A stretch of DNA of 64,000 nucleotides from Gammaproteobacteria bacterium (GCA_016199745.1 JACQFZ010000042.1:50198-114197), one strand, 5' to 3'. Numbered from the stretch's first letter, positions 18,089 through 30,650 are shown. Translations and numbers: made by a program. Notes: generated by a model from the sequence alone, not told the origin.

Positions 18089-18163
18089 TGGCTCCCCGGG
18101 AGGGATTCGAACCCCCGACCAGGTGATTAACAGTCACCTGCTCTACCACTGAGCTACCGAGGA
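18089..18163 (-). tRNA. tRNA-Asn (GTT)
   Basis: On the minus strand a 75-nt cloverleaf begins TCCTCGGTAGCTCAGTGG, has anticodon loop CTGTTAA (anticodon GTT, Asn), T-loop GGTTCGAATCC and an encoded CCA end. All seven acceptor pairs form, one as T-G. The match to other gammaproteobacterial tRNA-Asn genes is clear. Confidence 0.96.
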
Positions 18164-18198
18164 AGGGCGCGTATATTAAGGGCAGGGGTTTCGTACGG

Positions 18199-18780
18199 TC
18201 AAGAACAACGTACTTTCTCATTCCCGGTTTTTTTGGAAATGTAGGACCGGCCGGCAACATTGATAACAACATAACGGCCAAGGCCCTTCCCCGAGGGGTC
18301 GCACAGCGCGAAAGTCCTATTAAGAACGCTTCCGTGCAATGTTCCTGAGGGCAGGTAGGTGAGCTGCTTTTCGTTGTTGCTTGCCTTAAACGTAATTTGT
18401 TTCGTATCGATCTCGTGTATCTGCACTACCTCACCGGCGTCGGCATCGTTGTTATGGTTAGCATCGACATACATTAGCCAAGTGGGTTGTTGCCAGGCAT
18501 CTGTCGAAGCGCATCTCGCGTGGCCGGCGCTCGGACAAATCTTTACCTCGGTTTGGCGTCGGATGGCTTCACTGCGTGCCAAATTGATGTAACCGACGAT
18601 GCCGTTCGCGGATGTGCTGATGGCGGTGTCTTTTAGCAGCGAAGCGAAACTGACCGAGCCGACGGCCAACGCGCTGCTTATCGCTAATGTGGTCATCAGT
18701 TCGGACAGGGTAAACCCACGTTCGGCGAATGATGGGCAAAAGGGGGATGAATACGACACATTCGAAGTGGTCCGGAACAC
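18199..18780 (-). CDS. GspH/FimT-type pseudopilin
   Basis: A 193-residue protein with the prepilin peptidase site GFTLSELMTTLAISSALAVG at about residues 22-41 and a single N-terminal hydrophobic helix, then a soluble domain resembling FimT/GspH minor pilins (SEAIRRQTEVKICPS is the typical GspH region). Such proteins prime type IV pilus assembly or belong to a type II secretion pseudopilus. No other pilin genes are nearby, so its partners must be elsewhere. The exact start is uncertain; several codons precede the prepilin motif. Confidence 0.88.
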   Translation of the reverse strand: MFRTTSNVSYSSPFCPSFAERGFTLSELMTTLAISSALAVGSVSFASLLKDTAISTSANGIVGYINLARSEAIRRQTEVKICPSAGHARCASTDAWQQPTWLMYVDANHNNDADAGEVVQIHEIDTKQITFKASNNEKQLTYLPSGTLHGSVLNRTFALCDPSGKGLGRYVVINVAGRSYISKKTGNEKVRCS

Positions 18781-19076
18781 GCTAGTTCCTCCCGTGGCGC
18801 ACGCGTCAGCGTGCTTGTTGTTTGCGTGAAACTCGGCAGGACGCGATCTTCCCTGCTGCGCGCATTATGTTGCCACACAGGATTCGATCAATCGTACTTT
18901 GGTGCTGGACGAACCGGTTTTTGTAGAAGATGTATCGCGATGTGAAAATTATTTTCTGCGATCCAGAGAATTTTTTTACGACAAGAACGAGAAGAAGATG
19001 GTGGAGTGGGGAGGATAGAAGAAACTACTCTCATTGCGACGCGCGGGTAAGGCGCGTCGCAATGAGTGACTCGCTG
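18781..19076. other. Intergenic, no gene seen
   Basis: About 300 bases between the pseudopilin gene and the aminotransferase gene, both on the minus strand. It is more A/T-rich than its surroundings. A GACGCG...CGCGTC inverted repeat (about 19037-19062) follows the aminotransferase stop and could end that transcript; I see no gene and no RNA structure I can name. Confidence 0.5.
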
Positions 19077-20267
19077 TTAAGCACGACCGAGGAACTGCTC
19101 CAGACGATTTAGCGCAGACTCAAGCGCCTTGAGTGACGTGGCGAATGACAGGCGTTGGTAGCCTTCGGCGCCGAACGCCGAGCCCGGCACTAGCGCGACG
19201 CCGACCTGCTCGAGGATTTGTTCGGCGATGGCGACATCGTTTGCCGCACCCATATTGGCGATCGCTTGACGGAAATCGGGGAACGCATAGAACGCGCCTT
19301 CGGACGGCAGACAGCGAACGCCACGGAGATGATTCAGTCGTTCGACAACGTAGTCGTGACGTTCTTTAAAAGCTTTCAGCATTGGCACCATGCAGCTCTG
19401 GTCGCCGGCCAACGCCGCTTCGGCGGCGACTTGGGAAATCGATGTCGGGTTTGACGTGCTTTGCGATTGCACGTTGGTCATCGCCGTGATCAGCGGTTTC
19501 GGGCCGGCGCAATAACCGATACGCCAACCCGTCATCGCATACGCCTTCGACACGCCATTTAGCACGATGGTCCGTTCCAGCAGGTCGGGGCAGGCGTTAA
19601 GAATATTGACGAACCGCTCCTTGGTATAAAGGATGTGCTCATACATGTCATCGGTAGCAATGAACACATGCGGATGACGCCGCAGCACGTCGCCGAGCGC
19701 CGCGAGTTCGGCACGCGAGTAGACGCTGCCGGTTGGGTTAGACGGGCTGTTGATGACTAGCAACTTCGTACGCGGGGTGATCGCGGCTTCGAGTTGTTTC
19801 GGTGTGATCTTGAAGGACTGTTCGATGCCGGCTTGAACAATGACCGGCGTAGCGTCGGCCAACACGACCATATCGGGATACGACACCCAGTAGGGTGCCG
19901 GGATGATGACCTCGTCGCCTTCTTCGAGGAACGCCTGCGCCAAGTTAAAGAAGCTCTGTTTGCCGCCGACCGAGACCAACACCTGATCCGGCGTGAACTT
20001 CAGACCGTTGTCACGCTCGAATTTGGCGATGATCGCGCGCTTCAAGCCGGCGGTGCCGTCGACCGCAGTGTATTTCGTGAAGCCGTCGTTGATGGCCTTA
20101 ATCGCCGCTTCTTTGATATGCGCGGGGGTGTCGAAATCGGGCTCGCCGGCGCCGAGGCCGATAACATCTTTGCCCTGAGCCTTGAGGGCAGCAGCACGGG
20201 CGGTAACGGCGAGAGTGGGCGACGGCTTGATGCGGCCGACGCGGGTCGCAAGGCGTAGGGTGGACAA
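19077..20267 (-). CDS. Class I aminotransferase, aspartate aminotransferase (subgroup 1-beta) type
   Basis: PLP-dependent transaminase of 396 residues. It shows GAGEPDFDTPAHIKEAA, the NSPSNPTGSVY substrate/cofactor loop, and the PLP lysine in NGVSKAYAMTGWRIGYCAGP. This is the fold-type I group that includes bacterial 1-beta aspartate/prephenate aminotransferases, so the likely reaction is aspartate plus 2-oxoglutarate to oxaloacetate plus glutamate; prephenate use cannot be judged. It stands alone, divergent from uvrB. Confidence 0.9.
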   Translation of the reverse strand: MSTLRLATRVGRIKPSPTLAVTARAAALKAQGKDVIGLGAGEPDFDTPAHIKEAAIKAINDGFTKYTAVDGTAGLKRAIIAKFERDNGLKFTPDQVLVSVGGKQSFFNLAQAFLEEGDEVIIPAPYWVSYPDMVVLADATPVIVQAGIEQSFKITPKQLEAAITPRTKLLVINSPSNPTGSVYSRAELAALGDVLRRHPHVFIATDDMYEHILYTKERFVNILNACPDLLERTIVLNGVSKAYAMTGWRIGYCAGPKPLITAMTNVQSQSTSNPTSISQVAAEAALAGDQSCMVPMLKAFKERHDYVVERLNHLRGVRCLPSEGAFYAFPDFRQAIANMGAANDVAIAEQILEQVGVALVPGSAFGAEGYQRLSFATSLKALESALNRLEQFLGRA

Positions 20268-20355
20268 GGTAATTCCTCGAACGATTTATATGGGAAACGG
20301 CGGTAATATACCCGATCTTACAAACGGCGCGCATCGTGCGTGCCATCGACTCGCC

Positions 20356-20459
20356 TCCCTCTCCCACCGGGAGAGGGAATGAGGGTGAGGGATGCCAAGG
20401 TTCAGCAATGTGCTGATTCAAGCAACCCTCACCCCATCCCTCTCCCGGTGGGAGAGGGG
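20356..20459. repeat. Paired REP-like palindromes
   Basis: Two palindromes, TCCCTCTCCC/GGGAGAGGGA (20356-20378) and CCCTCTCCCGG-type (20438-20458), in opposite orientation and flanked inside by GAGGGTGAGGG and its complement. They fill the gap between the divergent aminotransferase and uvrB genes, and have the same plan as the pairs at 51 and 43869 with a slightly different core. Confidence 0.7.
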
Positions 20460-20497
20460 GAGTAGGTTCGCTGATGCGACTATTTAGGATTTGAGAG

Positions 20498-22549
20498 ATG
20501 AGCGGTCCCTTCCAGCTTGCCAGCCCATTCCCGCCGGCAGGCGATCAACCACAGGCGATAACGGCGCTGGTCGGCGGGCTTGCGCGCGGCGAGGCGTATC
20601 AGACGTTGCTCGGTGTGACCGGCTCCGGCAAGACGTTTACCGTCGCCAACGTCATCCAGCAGGTACAGCGACCAGCGTTGGTCCTAGCGCCTAACAAGAC
20701 CCTGGCGGCACAGCTTTATTCGGAAATGCGCGATTTCTTTCCGAACAATGCGGTCGAGTACTTTGTCTCGTACTACGACTACTACCAGCCCGAGGCTTAC
20801 GTCCCGTCGTCCGATACCTATATTGAGAAAGACTCGTCGATCAACGAGCACATCGAGCAGATGCGGTTGTCGGCGACCAAAGCGCTGCTCGAACGGCCGG
20901 ATGCGATCATCGTCGGCACGGTTTCCGCCATTTATGGTCTTGGCGATCCAGAGACGTATCACGCGATGGTGATGCACCTGAAGCGCGGTGCGCCGATGGA
21001 ACAGCGGGCGATACTGAAGCGCCTGGCCGATATGCAGTACACGCGTAACGATCTCGAGTTACAGCGCGGCACGTTTCGCGTGCACGGCGATGTCATCGAT
21101 ATTTTCCCGGCCGAATCGGAACGCTTTGCGGTACGGGTAGAGTTGTTCGGCGACGAAATAGAAAAAATTACCGAGTTCGATCCGCTCACCGGCGAAGCGA
21201 CCGCGCCGCTGACGCGCAGCACGATCTACCCAAAGAGCCATTACGTCACCGGCCGCGAGACCATTCTCAAGGCGATTAATCAGATCAGTGAAGATCTGCG
21301 CCTGCGGCTCGCGGAATTGCGCACGCATAACAAATTGGTGGAAGCGCAGCGGCTCGAGAGCCGCACGCTTTATGACCTCGAAATGATGCGCGAAGTCGGC
21401 TATTGCAACGGCATTGAGAACTATTCGCGCTATCTTTCCGGCCGCAAGCCGGGTGAGCCGCCGCCGACGTTGATCGACTACTTGCCCGATAACGCGCTCA
21501 TGGTGATCGATGAGAGCCACGTTACGATTCCGCAGCTTGGCGGTATGTACAAAGGTGATCGCTCGCGTAAGGAAACGTTAGTGGAGTACGGTTTTCGCTT
21601 ACCGTCGGCGTTAGACAATCGACCGCTGCGTTTCGAGGAATTCGAGCGATTGGTATCGCAAGCTATCTTCGTGTCGGCGACGCCGGGCGCGTATGAGCTA
21701 CAGCACTGTGGCGGCGTAGTGATCGACCAGGTGGTGCGCCCCACGGGTCTGATCGATCCGGAAATCGAGGTGCGTCCGGTTACGGCCCAGGTTGATGATT
21801 TGTTGTCGGAGATCCGAATCCGAGTAGCGGCGAAAGAACGTGTACTCGTGACGACGTTGACGAAGCGCATGGCTGAGGATCTCACCGAGTACTTGTCGGA
21901 GCACAGCGTGAAAGTGCGTTACCTGCATTCCGATATCGATACGGTCGAGCGGGCCGAAATTATTCGCGACCTACGGGCCGGTGTGTTTGACGTCATCGTC
22001 GGCATCAATCTATTGCGCGAAGGGTTGGATCTGCCCGAAGTCTCGCTGGTTGCAATCCTGGACGCCGACAAAGAAGGGTTCCTGCGTTCAACTCGTTCGC
22101 TGATCCAGACGACCGGGCGTGCCGCACGAAATATCAATGGCAAGGTGATCATGTATGCCGCCCGCATCACCGATTCGATGCGGGCGGCGATCGACGAAAC
22201 TAGCCGGCGCCGCCAAAAGCAGATTATCCATAATGCCGAACGCGGAATCACACCGCGTGGCATCGTCAAAGAGATCAAAGAGATTATCGACGGGGTACAT
22301 TTCGGGCGTCCGGGAGCGAAGGGCGGGGCGAATGCGTCGCTGATGGCGGCCGAAGACAGTGCTGAGTACATAAGTTTGACTCCGCAGGCATTGGCCAAGC
22401 GCCTCAACCAGCTGGAAAAACAGATGCACAAGCACGCTCGCAATCTGGAGTTTGAGCAGGCGGCTGCTGTCCGCGACAAGATTCGGGTGGTGCGCGAGCA
22501 GAGCTTCGGCGTGGTGCCAGGTGCGGCTGCCGCGGCGGGAAAAAAGTGA
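20498..22549 (+). CDS. uvrB: Excinuclease ABC subunit B
   Basis: DNA damage-verifying helicase of nucleotide excision repair. The 683-residue product has Walker [11 protein letters not shown] near residue 41, the beta-hairpin region [21 protein letters not shown], helicase motifs TTGRAARN and [13 protein letters not shown], and a C-terminal UVR motif ([24 protein letters not shown]) that contacts UvrC. Length is normal. Confidence 0.97.
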   Translation: MSGPFQLASPFPPAGDQPQAITALVGGLARGEAYQTLLGVTGSGKTFTVANVIQQVQRPALVLAPNKTLAAQLYSEMRDFFPNNAVEYFVSYYDYYQPEAYVPSSDTYIEKDSSINEHIEQMRLSATKALLERPDAIIVGTVSAIYGLGDPETYHAMVMHLKRGAPMEQRAILKRLADMQYTRNDLELQRGTFRVHGDVIDIFPAESERFAVRVELFGDEIEKITEFDPLTGEATAPLTRSTIYPKSHYVTGRETILKAINQISEDLRLRLAELRTHNKLVEAQRLESRTLYDLEMMREVGYCNGIENYSRYLSGRKPGEPPPTLIDYLPDNALMVIDESHVTIPQLGGMYKGDRSRKETLVEYGFRLPSALDNRPLRFEEFERLVSQAIFVSATPGAYELQHCGGVVIDQVVRPTGLIDPEIEVRPVTAQVDDLLSEIRIRVAAKERVLVTTLTKRMAEDLTEYLSEHSVKVRYLHSDIDTVERAEIIRDLRAGVFDVIVGINLLREGLDLPEVSLVAILDADKEGFLRSTRSLIQTTGRAARNINGKVIMYAARITDSMRAAIDETSRRRQKQIIHNAERGITPRGIVKEIKEIIDGVHFGRPGAKGGANASLMAAEDSAEYISLTPQALAKRLNQLEKQMHKHARNLEFEQAAAVRDKIRVVREQSFGVVPGAAAAAGKK

Positions 22550-22612
22550 GACGAAGGGCTTAAGCTTCTTGTTAGCCTCTGCCTCGTTGTGCTATTTTCG
22601 CCACCGTCCAAT

Positions 22613-22687
22613 AGGCGCGTAGCTCAGTGGTAGAGCACTACCTTGACATGGTAGTGGTCGGTGGTTCGATCCCACTCGCGCCTACCA
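22613..22687 (+). tRNA. tRNA-Val (GAC)
   Basis: A 75-nt cloverleaf: acceptor AGGCGCG pairing with CGCGCCT, D-arm AGCTCAGTGG, anticodon stem-loop ACTACC-TTGACAT-GGTAGT (anticodon GAC, Val), T-loop GGTTCGATCC, and an encoded CCA. A plausible promoter (TTGTTA, 18 bases, TATTTT) lies at 22569-22598. Confidence 0.95.
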
Positions 22688-22773
22688 ACTTTTTGAAAGA
22701 TACGTTCGAGAATAATCTTCACCCACATGCGGCCCCTCGTATCGGTCGCCACTGAGTTAAAGGGTCTGCTGAT

Positions 22774-24699
22774 ATGCCAGTTATTACTCTGCCTGACGGC
22801 AGCCAGCGTCAATATCCCCAACCTGTTAGCGTCGCCGAAATAGCCGCCAGTATTGGTGCTGGTCTTGCGAAAGCGGCACTCGCCGGCAAGGTCAACGGCA
22901 AGGTTGTCGATACCTCTTATACCGTTAATGACGACGCGGTGGTGACAATCGTCACCGATCGTGATCCTGCCGGGATCGAAGTCCTGCGGCATTCGACGGC
23001 GCACCTGCTCGCACAGGCCGTCAAAGAACTGTTTCCGGAAGCGCAGGTCACCATCGGTCCGGTCATCGAAGATGGCTTCTACTACGACTTCGCCTTCAAG
23101 CGTGGTTTTACCGAAGAGGACTTGGCGAAGATCGAAGAGCGCATGCGTGAAATCGTTAAGCGCAACTATCCGGTTAGTCGCACGGTAATGCCGCGCGATG
23201 AGGCGGTGAAGTTCTTCCGCGACCTGGGCGAGGAGTACAAGGCGCGCATCATCGAGAGTATCCCGGCGAACGAAGATTTATCGTTATACCGCCAAGGCGA
23301 TTTTATCGATCTGTGCCGTGGGCCACATGTACCGGCTACCGGTAAGCTGCGCGCTTTCAAGCTGATGAAAGTCGCTGGCGCTTACTGGCGCGGTGATTCG
23401 CGCAATGAAATGCTGGCGCGTATTTACGGCACGACTTGGGCGAACGACGACCAGCTCAAGACGTATCTGCATCGTATCGAAGAAGCGGAAAAGCGTGACC
23501 ATCGCAAGCTAGGCCGTGCGCTCGACCTGTTCCATATGCAGGAAGAGGCGCCGGGCATGGTGTTTTGGCACGAACGCGGCTGGCGCTTGTATCAAACGGT
23601 CGTGCAGTACATGAGCGAGCTTTGGCGCGCGAATAGTTATCGTGAAATTCGCACACCGCAGCTGGTCGATCGCTCGTTGTGGGAACGGTCCGGGCATTGG
23701 GAAAAATTCCATGCCGACATGTTCATCACCGAGTCGGAAAAGCGGCTGTACGCGATCAAGCCGATGAACTGCCCGTGCCACATCCAGGTATATAACCAGG
23801 GACTCAAAAGCTATCGCGATCTGCCATTTCGTCTGGCGGAGTTCGGTGCTTGCCATCGCAATGAACAATCCGGCGCACTGCATGGATTAATGCGGGTGCG
23901 CAGCTTTGTGCAGGACGACGCCCATATCTTCTGCACCGACGAGCAGATCCAGCCGGAGGTGTCGACCTTTATCGACATGCTGCATAAGGTCTATGCCGAC
24001 TTTGGCTTCAAGGACGTCATCTACAAGCTTGCCACCCGCCCGGTAAATCGAATTGGTTCCGACGAGAGCTGGGATAAAGCAGAGAAGGCACTGGCGCAAG
24101 CGCTCGATAGCCGTGGGCTACCGTGGGACGAAAAACCGGGGGAGGGCGCATTTTACGGCCCCAAGATCGAATTTACCCTGAAAGACTCCATCGGCCGGTT
24201 ATGGCAGTGCGGCACCATCCAAGTTGACTTTTCCATGCCGGGCCGTTTGGGGGCGCACTACATCGCCGAGGACGGCTCTAAGCAGGTCCCAGTCATGCTG
24301 CATCGGGCGATTTTGGGCTCGCTGGAGCGTTTTATCGGTATTTTGATCGAAGAATACGCCGGTTTGTTCCCAGCTTGGCTCGCCCCGGTGCAGGTCGCGG
24401 TTCTGACTATTACCGACGCCCAGGCCGATTATGCCCGTCAGATTGAGACGAATCTTAAAAATCAGGGCCTGAGGGTCGATGCTGACTTGAGAAACGAGAA
24501 AATCGGCTTTAAAATCCGCGAGCATACCTTGCAGCGCATTCCGTACTTACTTGTCTTAGGCAAGCGAGAGGCGCTCGATGGTACCGTTGCCGTGCGCACG
24601 CGTAAGGGTGAAGACTTGGGCGTGATGACGCTCGAAGCTTTCAGAGAGCGTCTCACCCAAGACATCGCGGGCCGCGGCGTTAATATTTTTGGAGGGTAG
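22774..24699 (+). CDS. thrS: Threonyl-tRNA synthetase
   Basis: Charges tRNA-Thr. The 641-residue product has the N-terminal TGS domain ([15 protein letters not shown]), the editing domain with [11 protein letters not shown] and the ligand-like DLCRGPH, the class II catalytic core with [10 protein letters not shown] (zinc-binding cysteine) and a C-terminal anticodon-binding domain. I saw no obvious operator or T-box in the 86 bases before it. infC follows with only five bases between the stop and the ATC start. Confidence 0.97.
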   Translation: MPVITLPDGSQRQYPQPVSVAEIAASIGAGLAKAALAGKVNGKVVDTSYTVNDDAVVTIVTDRDPAGIEVLRHSTAHLLAQAVKELFPEAQVTIGPVIEDGFYYDFAFKRGFTEEDLAKIEERMREIVKRNYPVSRTVMPRDEAVKFFRDLGEEYKARIIESIPANEDLSLYRQGDFIDLCRGPHVPATGKLRAFKLMKVAGAYWRGDSRNEMLARIYGTTWANDDQLKTYLHRIEEAEKRDHRKLGRALDLFHMQEEAPGMVFWHERGWRLYQTVVQYMSELWRANSYREIRTPQLVDRSLWERSGHWEKFHADMFITESEKRLYAIKPMNCPCHIQVYNQGLKSYRDLPFRLAEFGACHRNEQSGALHGLMRVRSFVQDDAHIFCTDEQIQPEVSTFIDMLHKVYADFGFKDVIYKLATRPVNRIGSDESWDKAEKALAQALDSRGLPWDEKPGEGAFYGPKIEFTLKDSIGRLWQCGTIQVDFSMPGRLGAHYIAEDGSKQVPVMLHRAILGSLERFIGILIEEYAGLFPAWLAPVQVAVLTITDAQADYARQIETNLKNQGLRVDADLRNEKIGFKIREHTLQRIPYLLVLGKREALDGTVAVRTRKGEDLGVMTLEAFRERLTQDIAGRGVNIFGG

Positions 24700-24704
24700 T
24701 AAAC

Positions 24705-25223
24705 ATCGCGTCGGATAAAGAGTTACGTATAAACGGGCGGATCAACGCCCCGAAGGTTCGGCTTATCGGTGCTGATGGTCAACAAGTCGGCATCGTCTCC
24801 ATCCAGGAGGCCTTACGAGCAGCGGAAGAAGCTGAGATGGATTTGGTCGAGATTTCTCCTCAGGCCGCTCCACCCGTTTGCCGCGTGATGAATTTTGGTA
24901 AATTTCAGTACGAGGAAAGTAAACGCAGGCACGCGGCCAAAAAGAAGCAGAAGCAAATTCAGGTCAAGGAAGTTAAGTTTCGTCCCGGGACGGACATCGG
25001 AGATTATCAGGTCAAACTACGCAACCTGATACGTTTCCTTGAGAGTGGGGACAAAGCGAAGATCACCCTGCGATTCCGCGGTCGGGAGATGGCCCATCAA
25101 GAACTGGGCATGCAACTCCTGCAGCGGGTCGAAGCGGACCTTAAAGAGGTTGGTGCTGTTGAACAGCATCCGCGTTTAGAAGGTCGGCAGATGGTAATGA
25201 TCATCGGCCCCATAAAGCGTTAA
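24705..25223 (+). CDS. infC: Translation initiation factor IF-3, starting at ATC
   Basis: The family N-terminus [23 protein letters not shown] is encoded upstream of the first ATG (24837), in a frame that opens at ATC 24705, nine bases after GGAGG (24691-24695). With this start the product is 172 residues, close to the usual 180. No ATG, GTG or TTG lies at the correct position. E. coli infC starts at AUU, and IF-3 represses its own synthesis by rejecting such codons; the same feedback is likely here. The C-terminal domain contains [14 protein letters not shown]. Confidence 0.93.
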   Translation: MASDKELRINGRINAPKVRLIGADGQQVGIVSIQEALRAAEEAEMDLVEISPQAAPPVCRVMNFGKFQYEESKRRHAAKKKQKQIQVKEVKFRPGTDIGDYQVKLRNLIRFLESGDKAKITLRFRGREMAHQELGMQLLQRVEADLKEVGAVEQHPRLEGRQMVMIIGPIKR

Positions 25224-25234
25224 TCACTGTAGTG

Positions 25235-25259
25235 CCCACTTAAAATAATTTAGTGGGCG
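25235..25259 (+). promoter_or_regulatory. Hairpin between infC and rpmI
   Basis: GCCCACT and AGTGGGC form a perfect 7-bp stem around an A/T-only 11-base loop. In E. coli the infC-rpmI region carries structures bound by ribosomal protein L20 for feedback control. The position is suggestive, but there is no T run and I cannot show an L20 site. Confidence 0.35.
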
Positions 25260-25280
25260 CGAGAATGCGGAGTAGTAGAA

Positions 25281-25478
25281 ATGCCTAAGTTAAAAACCAA
25301 CCGCGCAGCGGCTAAGCGGTTCAAGTCCACTGCGGGCGGCGGATTCAAGCGTGCTCGTTCGCACCTGCGCCACATCCTCACCAAGAAGACGTCCAAGCGT
25401 AAGCGTCAGCTGCGCGGTACGACCATGGTCCACGCGACCGATGTGGGTCGTTTGCGTCAACTGTTGCCGCACGCGTAG
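25281..25478 (+). CDS. rpmI: Ribosomal protein bL35
   Basis: A 65-residue, highly basic protein, [15 protein letters not shown] to the C-terminal LRQLLPHA, a full-length bL35 of the large ribosomal subunit. A GGAGTAGTAG ribosome binding site precedes it. rplT follows after 13 bases. Confidence 0.96.
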   Translation: MPKLKTNRAAAKRFKSTAGGGFKRARSHLRHILTKKTSKRKRQLRGTTMVHATDVGRLRQLLPHA

Positions 25479-25491
25479 AGGAGAGTGAACG

Positions 25492-25851
25492 ATGCCACGC
25501 GTTAAACGAGGAGTTACCAGCGGCGCCCGCCATAAGAAAATTCTGGCGCGCGCGAAGGGCTTTTACAACGCCCGCCGCAAAAACATAAAGACCGCGAAGC
25601 AGGCGGTCATGAAGGCCGATCAGTACGCCTACCGTGATCGTAGGGTCCGCAAGCGCGAGTTCCGCGCGTTGTGGATCGCGCGTATCAATGCCGGCGCGCG
25701 CGAGTGCGGTCTTTCCTATAGTCGATTTATGAATGGTCTGAAAAAGGCCGCGATCACCGTCGACCGCAAGGTCTTGGCGGATATCGCGGTGCACGACAAA
25801 CAGACCTTTTCCGCACTGGCCGATAAAGCCAAATCTGCGCTGGCGAGCTAA
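25492..25851 (+). CDS. rplT: Ribosomal protein bL20
   Basis: A 119-residue basic protein, [23 protein letters not shown], with the long N-terminal helix and the C-terminal globular part of bL20, an early assembly protein of the 50S subunit and a feedback regulator of the operon in E. coli. AGAGGAGAG lies before the ATG. A strong terminator follows. Confidence 0.97.
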   Translation: MPRVKRGVTSGARHKKILARAKGFYNARRKNIKTAKQAVMKADQYAYRDRRVRKREFRALWIARINAGARECGLSYSRFMNGLKKAAITVDRKVLADIAVHDKQTFSALADKAKSALAS

Positions 25852-25880
25852 CCGCTCGCTGCTAGATTAATGTGGAGCGC

Positions 25881-25912
25881 AAGGGAAAGGTCCCTGACCT
25901 TTCCCTTTTTTT
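25881..25912 (+). terminator. Intrinsic terminator after rplT
   Basis: AAGGGAAAGGT (25881-25891) pairs with ACCTTTCCCTT (25897-25907) around a 5-base loop, and the T tract runs to 25912. It closes the infC-rpmI-rplT unit, so pheS may have its own promoter. Confidence 0.88.
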
Positions 25913-25940
25913 ATTCTTATTGAAGATTCTCACCAACTCC

Positions 25941-27230
<1,290 letters not shown>

Positions 27231-27246
27231 CGGTATCGGTGATCGT

Positions 27247-29616
27247 ATGAAACTGAGCGAACAATGGTTACGGGAATGGGTATCACCGCGGCTGGACGCG
27301 CGTGTGTTGGCAGAGCGGTTGACGTCGGCTGGATTAGAGGTTGGTTCTATCGATCCGATTGCGCCACCGCTGAAAGGCGTGATTGTGGGCCGCCTAAAAT
27401 CGATGACGCCGCATCCGACCGCGGCGCAGCTCAATGTCTGCGTCGTTGAAACGGGCCGCGGACAAACGCACCAAGTCGTTTGCGGTGCAACCAACGTCAA
27501 CGTCGGCATGAAGGTTCCGCTGGCCTTGGCCGGCGCGGTATTGGCAGGTGAGCGCAAGATCGAGACGACGACGGTTCAAGGCGTGGAGTCGGCCGGCATG
27601 TTGTGCTCGGCCGCTGAGCTTGGCCTCGAAGCCGAGTCAGATGGCTTGCTGGTGTTGGATAAAAACGCGCGCATCGGTGTGGCGCTGACCGAAGCGTTGG
27701 CGTTGAACGATGTCACGCTAGAAGTCGAGCTGACACCGAACCGTGGCGATTGTCTCAGTGTCGCCGGTATGGCGCGCGAGGTGGCGGCAATTACCAACAC
27801 CCGGTTGCGCGAAGTTCGGATTCCGAAGGTTCGCGTGAAATCGAAGAAGCGTGTTGCCGTTAAACTGGTTGCTCGCAAAGAGTGCCCGCGGTACGCCGGC
27901 CGAGTGGTGCAGAACATCGCCAAAGACGCCGTTACGCCGACCTGGCTGCGCGAGCGTCTACGACGTGCCGGGGTGCGCAGCCTGCATCCGGTGGTCGATG
28001 TGACTAACTATGTATTGCTCGAGCTGGGACAGCCGATGCATGCGTTCGATTTGGCCAAACTGAAAGGGGCGGTGCAAGTGCGCACGGCCAAGGCCGATGA
28101 AACGCTGACGTTCCTCGACGGTCGCAACATGAGCATTCCGGTCGGTAGTTTATTGATAGCCGACAACCGCGGGCCGATCGCGCTCGCCGGTATCATGGGC
28201 GGATTAGAGACGGCAGTGGATGCGAATACGCAGTCCATATTTTTGGAAAGCGCGTTTTTCCATCCCGATGCCATCGCCGGTCGAGCGCGTGCGCTTGGGC
28301 TGCAAACGGAATCATCGCAACGATTCGAGCGTGGTGTCGATCCGGAACTGCAGGTGAAGGCAATCGAGCGGGCGACGCAACTTATCCTGGAGATTGCCGG
28401 CGGCGAAGCAGGCCCCATTACCTTGGCATCGGCGCCCGGAAAGCGCACGATCGCGCCAATTGTGCTGCGTCGTAGTCGCTTGGCGCGTGTGCTCGGTACC
28501 GAGATTCCTCCTGTTGAGTCCGAGAAAATGCTAAAGCGTCTCGGCATGCAAGTGCGACGGACCGCCGATGGCTGGAAGGTAGTGCCGCCATCACATCGTT
28601 TCGACATTCGTATCGAAGAAGATTTGATTGAGGAAGTGGTGCGCCTTTACGGCTACGACCGTATTCCGGCGCGCCTGCCGAGTGGTCCGCTAATGGCGCC
28701 GGATGCGACCGAGACACGCATTGTGCCCAGTCGGTTGCGCGATTTGTTGATCGATCGCGATTATCAGGAAGTTATTACCTACAGCTTTGTCGATCCCGAG
28801 CTGCAAACATTGATCGATTCCACGACACCGGCGCTCATGCTGGCTAACCCGATTAGTTCCGATATGGCAGCGATGCGGACATCGTTGTGGACCGGCTTGC
28901 TGCAAACACTGCGTTATAACCGTAACCGTCAGCAGGAACGTATCCGCGTATTCGAGATCGGCCGCCGTTTCGAGCGCGGCGATGTTCCGCGCGAGAACGC
29001 CGTCATTGCTGGCGCCGCGACCGGAACGGCGTGGAATCCGCAGTGGGGGATAGCTAAGCGTGCCGTCGATTTCTACGATGTAAAAGCCGATGTCGAAGAG
29101 CTATTGCACTGCACCCTTCGGCCGGCAGATTTTAAGTTTGTGCCGATGGTTCATTCTGCACTGCATCCTGGCCAAAGTGCTGCTATACATTCCGAAGAGA
29201 AACGAATTGGATGGGTGGGCGCGCTGCATCCTGCGATTCAGGCGCGGCTAGATCTTGAGAGAGTGGTGTTGTTCGAAATGGACCTCTCGGCCCTGACGTC
29301 GTCGCGGATACCGGAGTTCAAAGAGATCTCCCGGTTCCCGGCGATTCGTCGCGATTTATCCGTTGTGGTGCAAGAGGCGATATCGGCACAGTCTGTCGTC
29401 GACGGTGTACGGCGAGTGGCCGGAAATTTGCTGGTTAACCTTGAGCTATTTGACGAATATCGTGGCGAAGGTATTGATTCCGGAAGAAAAAGTTTAGCGT
29501 TGACCTTGACCTTACAGGATTCTTCGCGCACCCTTAGAGAAGCGGAGGTGGACGCACTCGTTGTGCAGGTAATCGCCTCTTTAAGGACAGAGCTGGGGGC
29601 GGAGCTGCGGAGTTAA
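27247..29616 (+). CDS. pheT: Phenylalanyl-tRNA synthetase beta subunit
   Basis: The 789-residue partner of PheS, with the N-terminal tRNA-binding OB fold ([23 protein letters not shown]), the B3/B4 editing domain ([23 protein letters not shown]), B5, the catalytic-like core and a C-terminal anticodon-binding domain ([12 protein letters not shown]). Length is normal for proteobacteria. Confidence 0.96.
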   Translation: MKLSEQWLREWVSPRLDARVLAERLTSAGLEVGSIDPIAPPLKGVIVGRLKSMTPHPTAAQLNVCVVETGRGQTHQVVCGATNVNVGMKVPLALAGAVLAGERKIETTTVQGVESAGMLCSAAELGLEAESDGLLVLDKNARIGVALTEALALNDVTLEVELTPNRGDCLSVAGMAREVAAITNTRLREVRIPKVRVKSKKRVAVKLVARKECPRYAGRVVQNIAKDAVTPTWLRERLRRAGVRSLHPVVDVTNYVLLELGQPMHAFDLAKLKGAVQVRTAKADETLTFLDGRNMSIPVGSLLIADNRGPIALAGIMGGLETAVDANTQSIFLESAFFHPDAIAGRARALGLQTESSQRFERGVDPELQVKAIERATQLILEIAGGEAGPITLASAPGKRTIAPIVLRRSRLARVLGTEIPPVESEKMLKRLGMQVRRTADGWKVVPPSHRFDIRIEEDLIEEVVRLYGYDRIPARLPSGPLMAPDATETRIVPSRLRDLLIDRDYQEVITYSFVDPELQTLIDSTTPALMLANPISSDMAAMRTSLWTGLLQTLRYNRNRQQERIRVFEIGRRFERGDVPRENAVIAGAATGTAWNPQWGIAKRAVDFYDVKADVEELLHCTLRPADFKFVPMVHSALHPGQSAAIHSEEKRIGWVGALHPAIQARLDLERVVLFEMDLSALTSSRIPEFKEISRFPAIRRDLSVVVQEAISAQSVVDGVRRVAGNLLVNLELFDEYRGEGIDSGRKSLALTLTLQDSSRTLREAEVDALVVQVIASLRTELGAELRS

Positions 29617-29651
29617 GCGTCCGGCAAGAACAACCACGGGACGAGCATCCA

Positions 29652-30002
29652 ATGGCATTAACGAAAGCGGATCTTGCGGAAAGTTTGTTCAATGAGTTGG
29701 GGTTGAATAAGCGGGAAGCGAAGGAATTCGTCGAGCTTTTCTTCGAGAAGATCCGCTTGGCCCTGGTCAATGGCGAACAGGTAAAGCTGTCGGGCTTTGG
29801 TAATTTCGGCCTGCGCCATAAAAATTCGCGTCCCGGTCGTAACCCGAAAACCGGTGAAGAAATTCCTATCACTGCCCGTCGCGTCGTCACATTCCGCGCA
29901 AGCCACAAGCTGAAAGAACGCGTGGAGGAAAACGCCCGCGCGAGCGCGGACAGAACATTGCCAGCCGATAAATCCAATAACCAGGCTGAAGTGAATGCTT
30001 GA
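29652..30002 (+). CDS. ihfA: Integration host factor alpha subunit
   Basis: DNA-bending nucleoid protein that acts as a heterodimer with IhfB. The 116-residue product begins [24 protein letters not shown], with the arm [20 protein letters not shown] containing the minor-groove proline, and [15 protein letters not shown]. The C-terminal tail, about 15 residues beyond the usual end, is polar and probably disordered. It lies behind pheT as in most gammaproteobacteria. Confidence 0.95.
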   Translation: MALTKADLAESLFNELGLNKREAKEFVELFFEKIRLALVNGEQVKLSGFGNFGLRHKNSRPGRNPKTGEEIPITARRVVTFRASHKLKERVEENARASADRTLPADKSNNQAEVNA

Positions 30003-30354
30003 CCCAGCCGATAACTTAGAGCTCCCACCCATCCCCAGTAAGCGTTACTTCACCATCGGTGAAGTAAGCGACTTGTGCGCGGTGAAACCGCATGTGTTGC
30101 GCTATTGGGAGCAGGAGTTTCCGCAATTGAAGCCGGTGAAGCGCCGCGGCAACCGGCGCTACTATCAGCGCCACGACGTGGTGTTGATTCGGCAGATTCG
30201 TACGTTGCTTTATATCGAAGGCTTCACCATCAGCGGTGCGCGCAATAAGTTAGCGCTTGAGCATCCTGAACCGATCGATAACGAGCGGGAGCAGGCGATT
30301 CAAGGATTGATTCAGGAGCTGGAAAACGTCCTGCGCATGCTCAATGAGCATTGA
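29995..30354 (+). CDS. MerR family regulator
   Basis: A 119-residue protein with the MerR winged helix ([29 protein letters not shown], residues 17-45, then [16 protein letters not shown]) and a short C-terminal coiled coil for dimerisation. It has no evident ligand domain. A MerR gene directly after ihfA is a conserved arrangement; its targets are unknown. It overlaps ihfA by eight bases. Confidence 0.9.
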   Translation: MLDPADNLELPPIPSKRYFTIGEVSDLCAVKPHVLRYWEQEFPQLKPVKRRGNRRYYQRHDVVLIRQIRTLLYIEGFTISGARNKLALEHPEPIDNEREQAIQGLIQELENVLRMLNEH

Positions 30355-30398
30355 TCGATAGCGGCGCGGTTCGACGTGTGTGCTGCTTTCGATTTGCT

Positions 30399-30426
30399 TT
30401 GTGTAGAGCGGGGTCTCGCGTATCAT
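30399..30426 (+). promoter_or_regulatory. Promoter candidate for tRNA-Pro
   Basis: TTGTGT (30399-30404), 16 bases, TATCAT (30421-30426), ending 14 bases before the tRNA gene. Spacing and position fit a sigma-70 promoter. Confidence 0.45.
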
Positions 30427-30440
30427 AGCCGCCTCAAATG

Positions 30441-30518
<78 letters not shown>

Positions 30519-30650
30519 TCAATGTTTCGTGTCCTAGCGTGACTCTAGTGACTTCGAGCTATCCCAGCCCGTACGCTGACGTACGGGTGTTCGAAATTCC
30601 GCTGTACGTTCCTCGTTTTCATTGCATGTTTTTTTGTTCGAGCTCTGGAT

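Noticed and set aside
22688..22773. Riboswitch, T-box or operator before thrS
   Set aside because: The gap is short and I found no tRNA-like or T-box sequence; threonine feedback structure could not be recognised by eye.
25235..25259. Intrinsic terminator between infC and rpmI
   Set aside because: A good stem, but no T run; the genes downstream belong to the same conserved operon, so I listed it as a regulatory hairpin instead.
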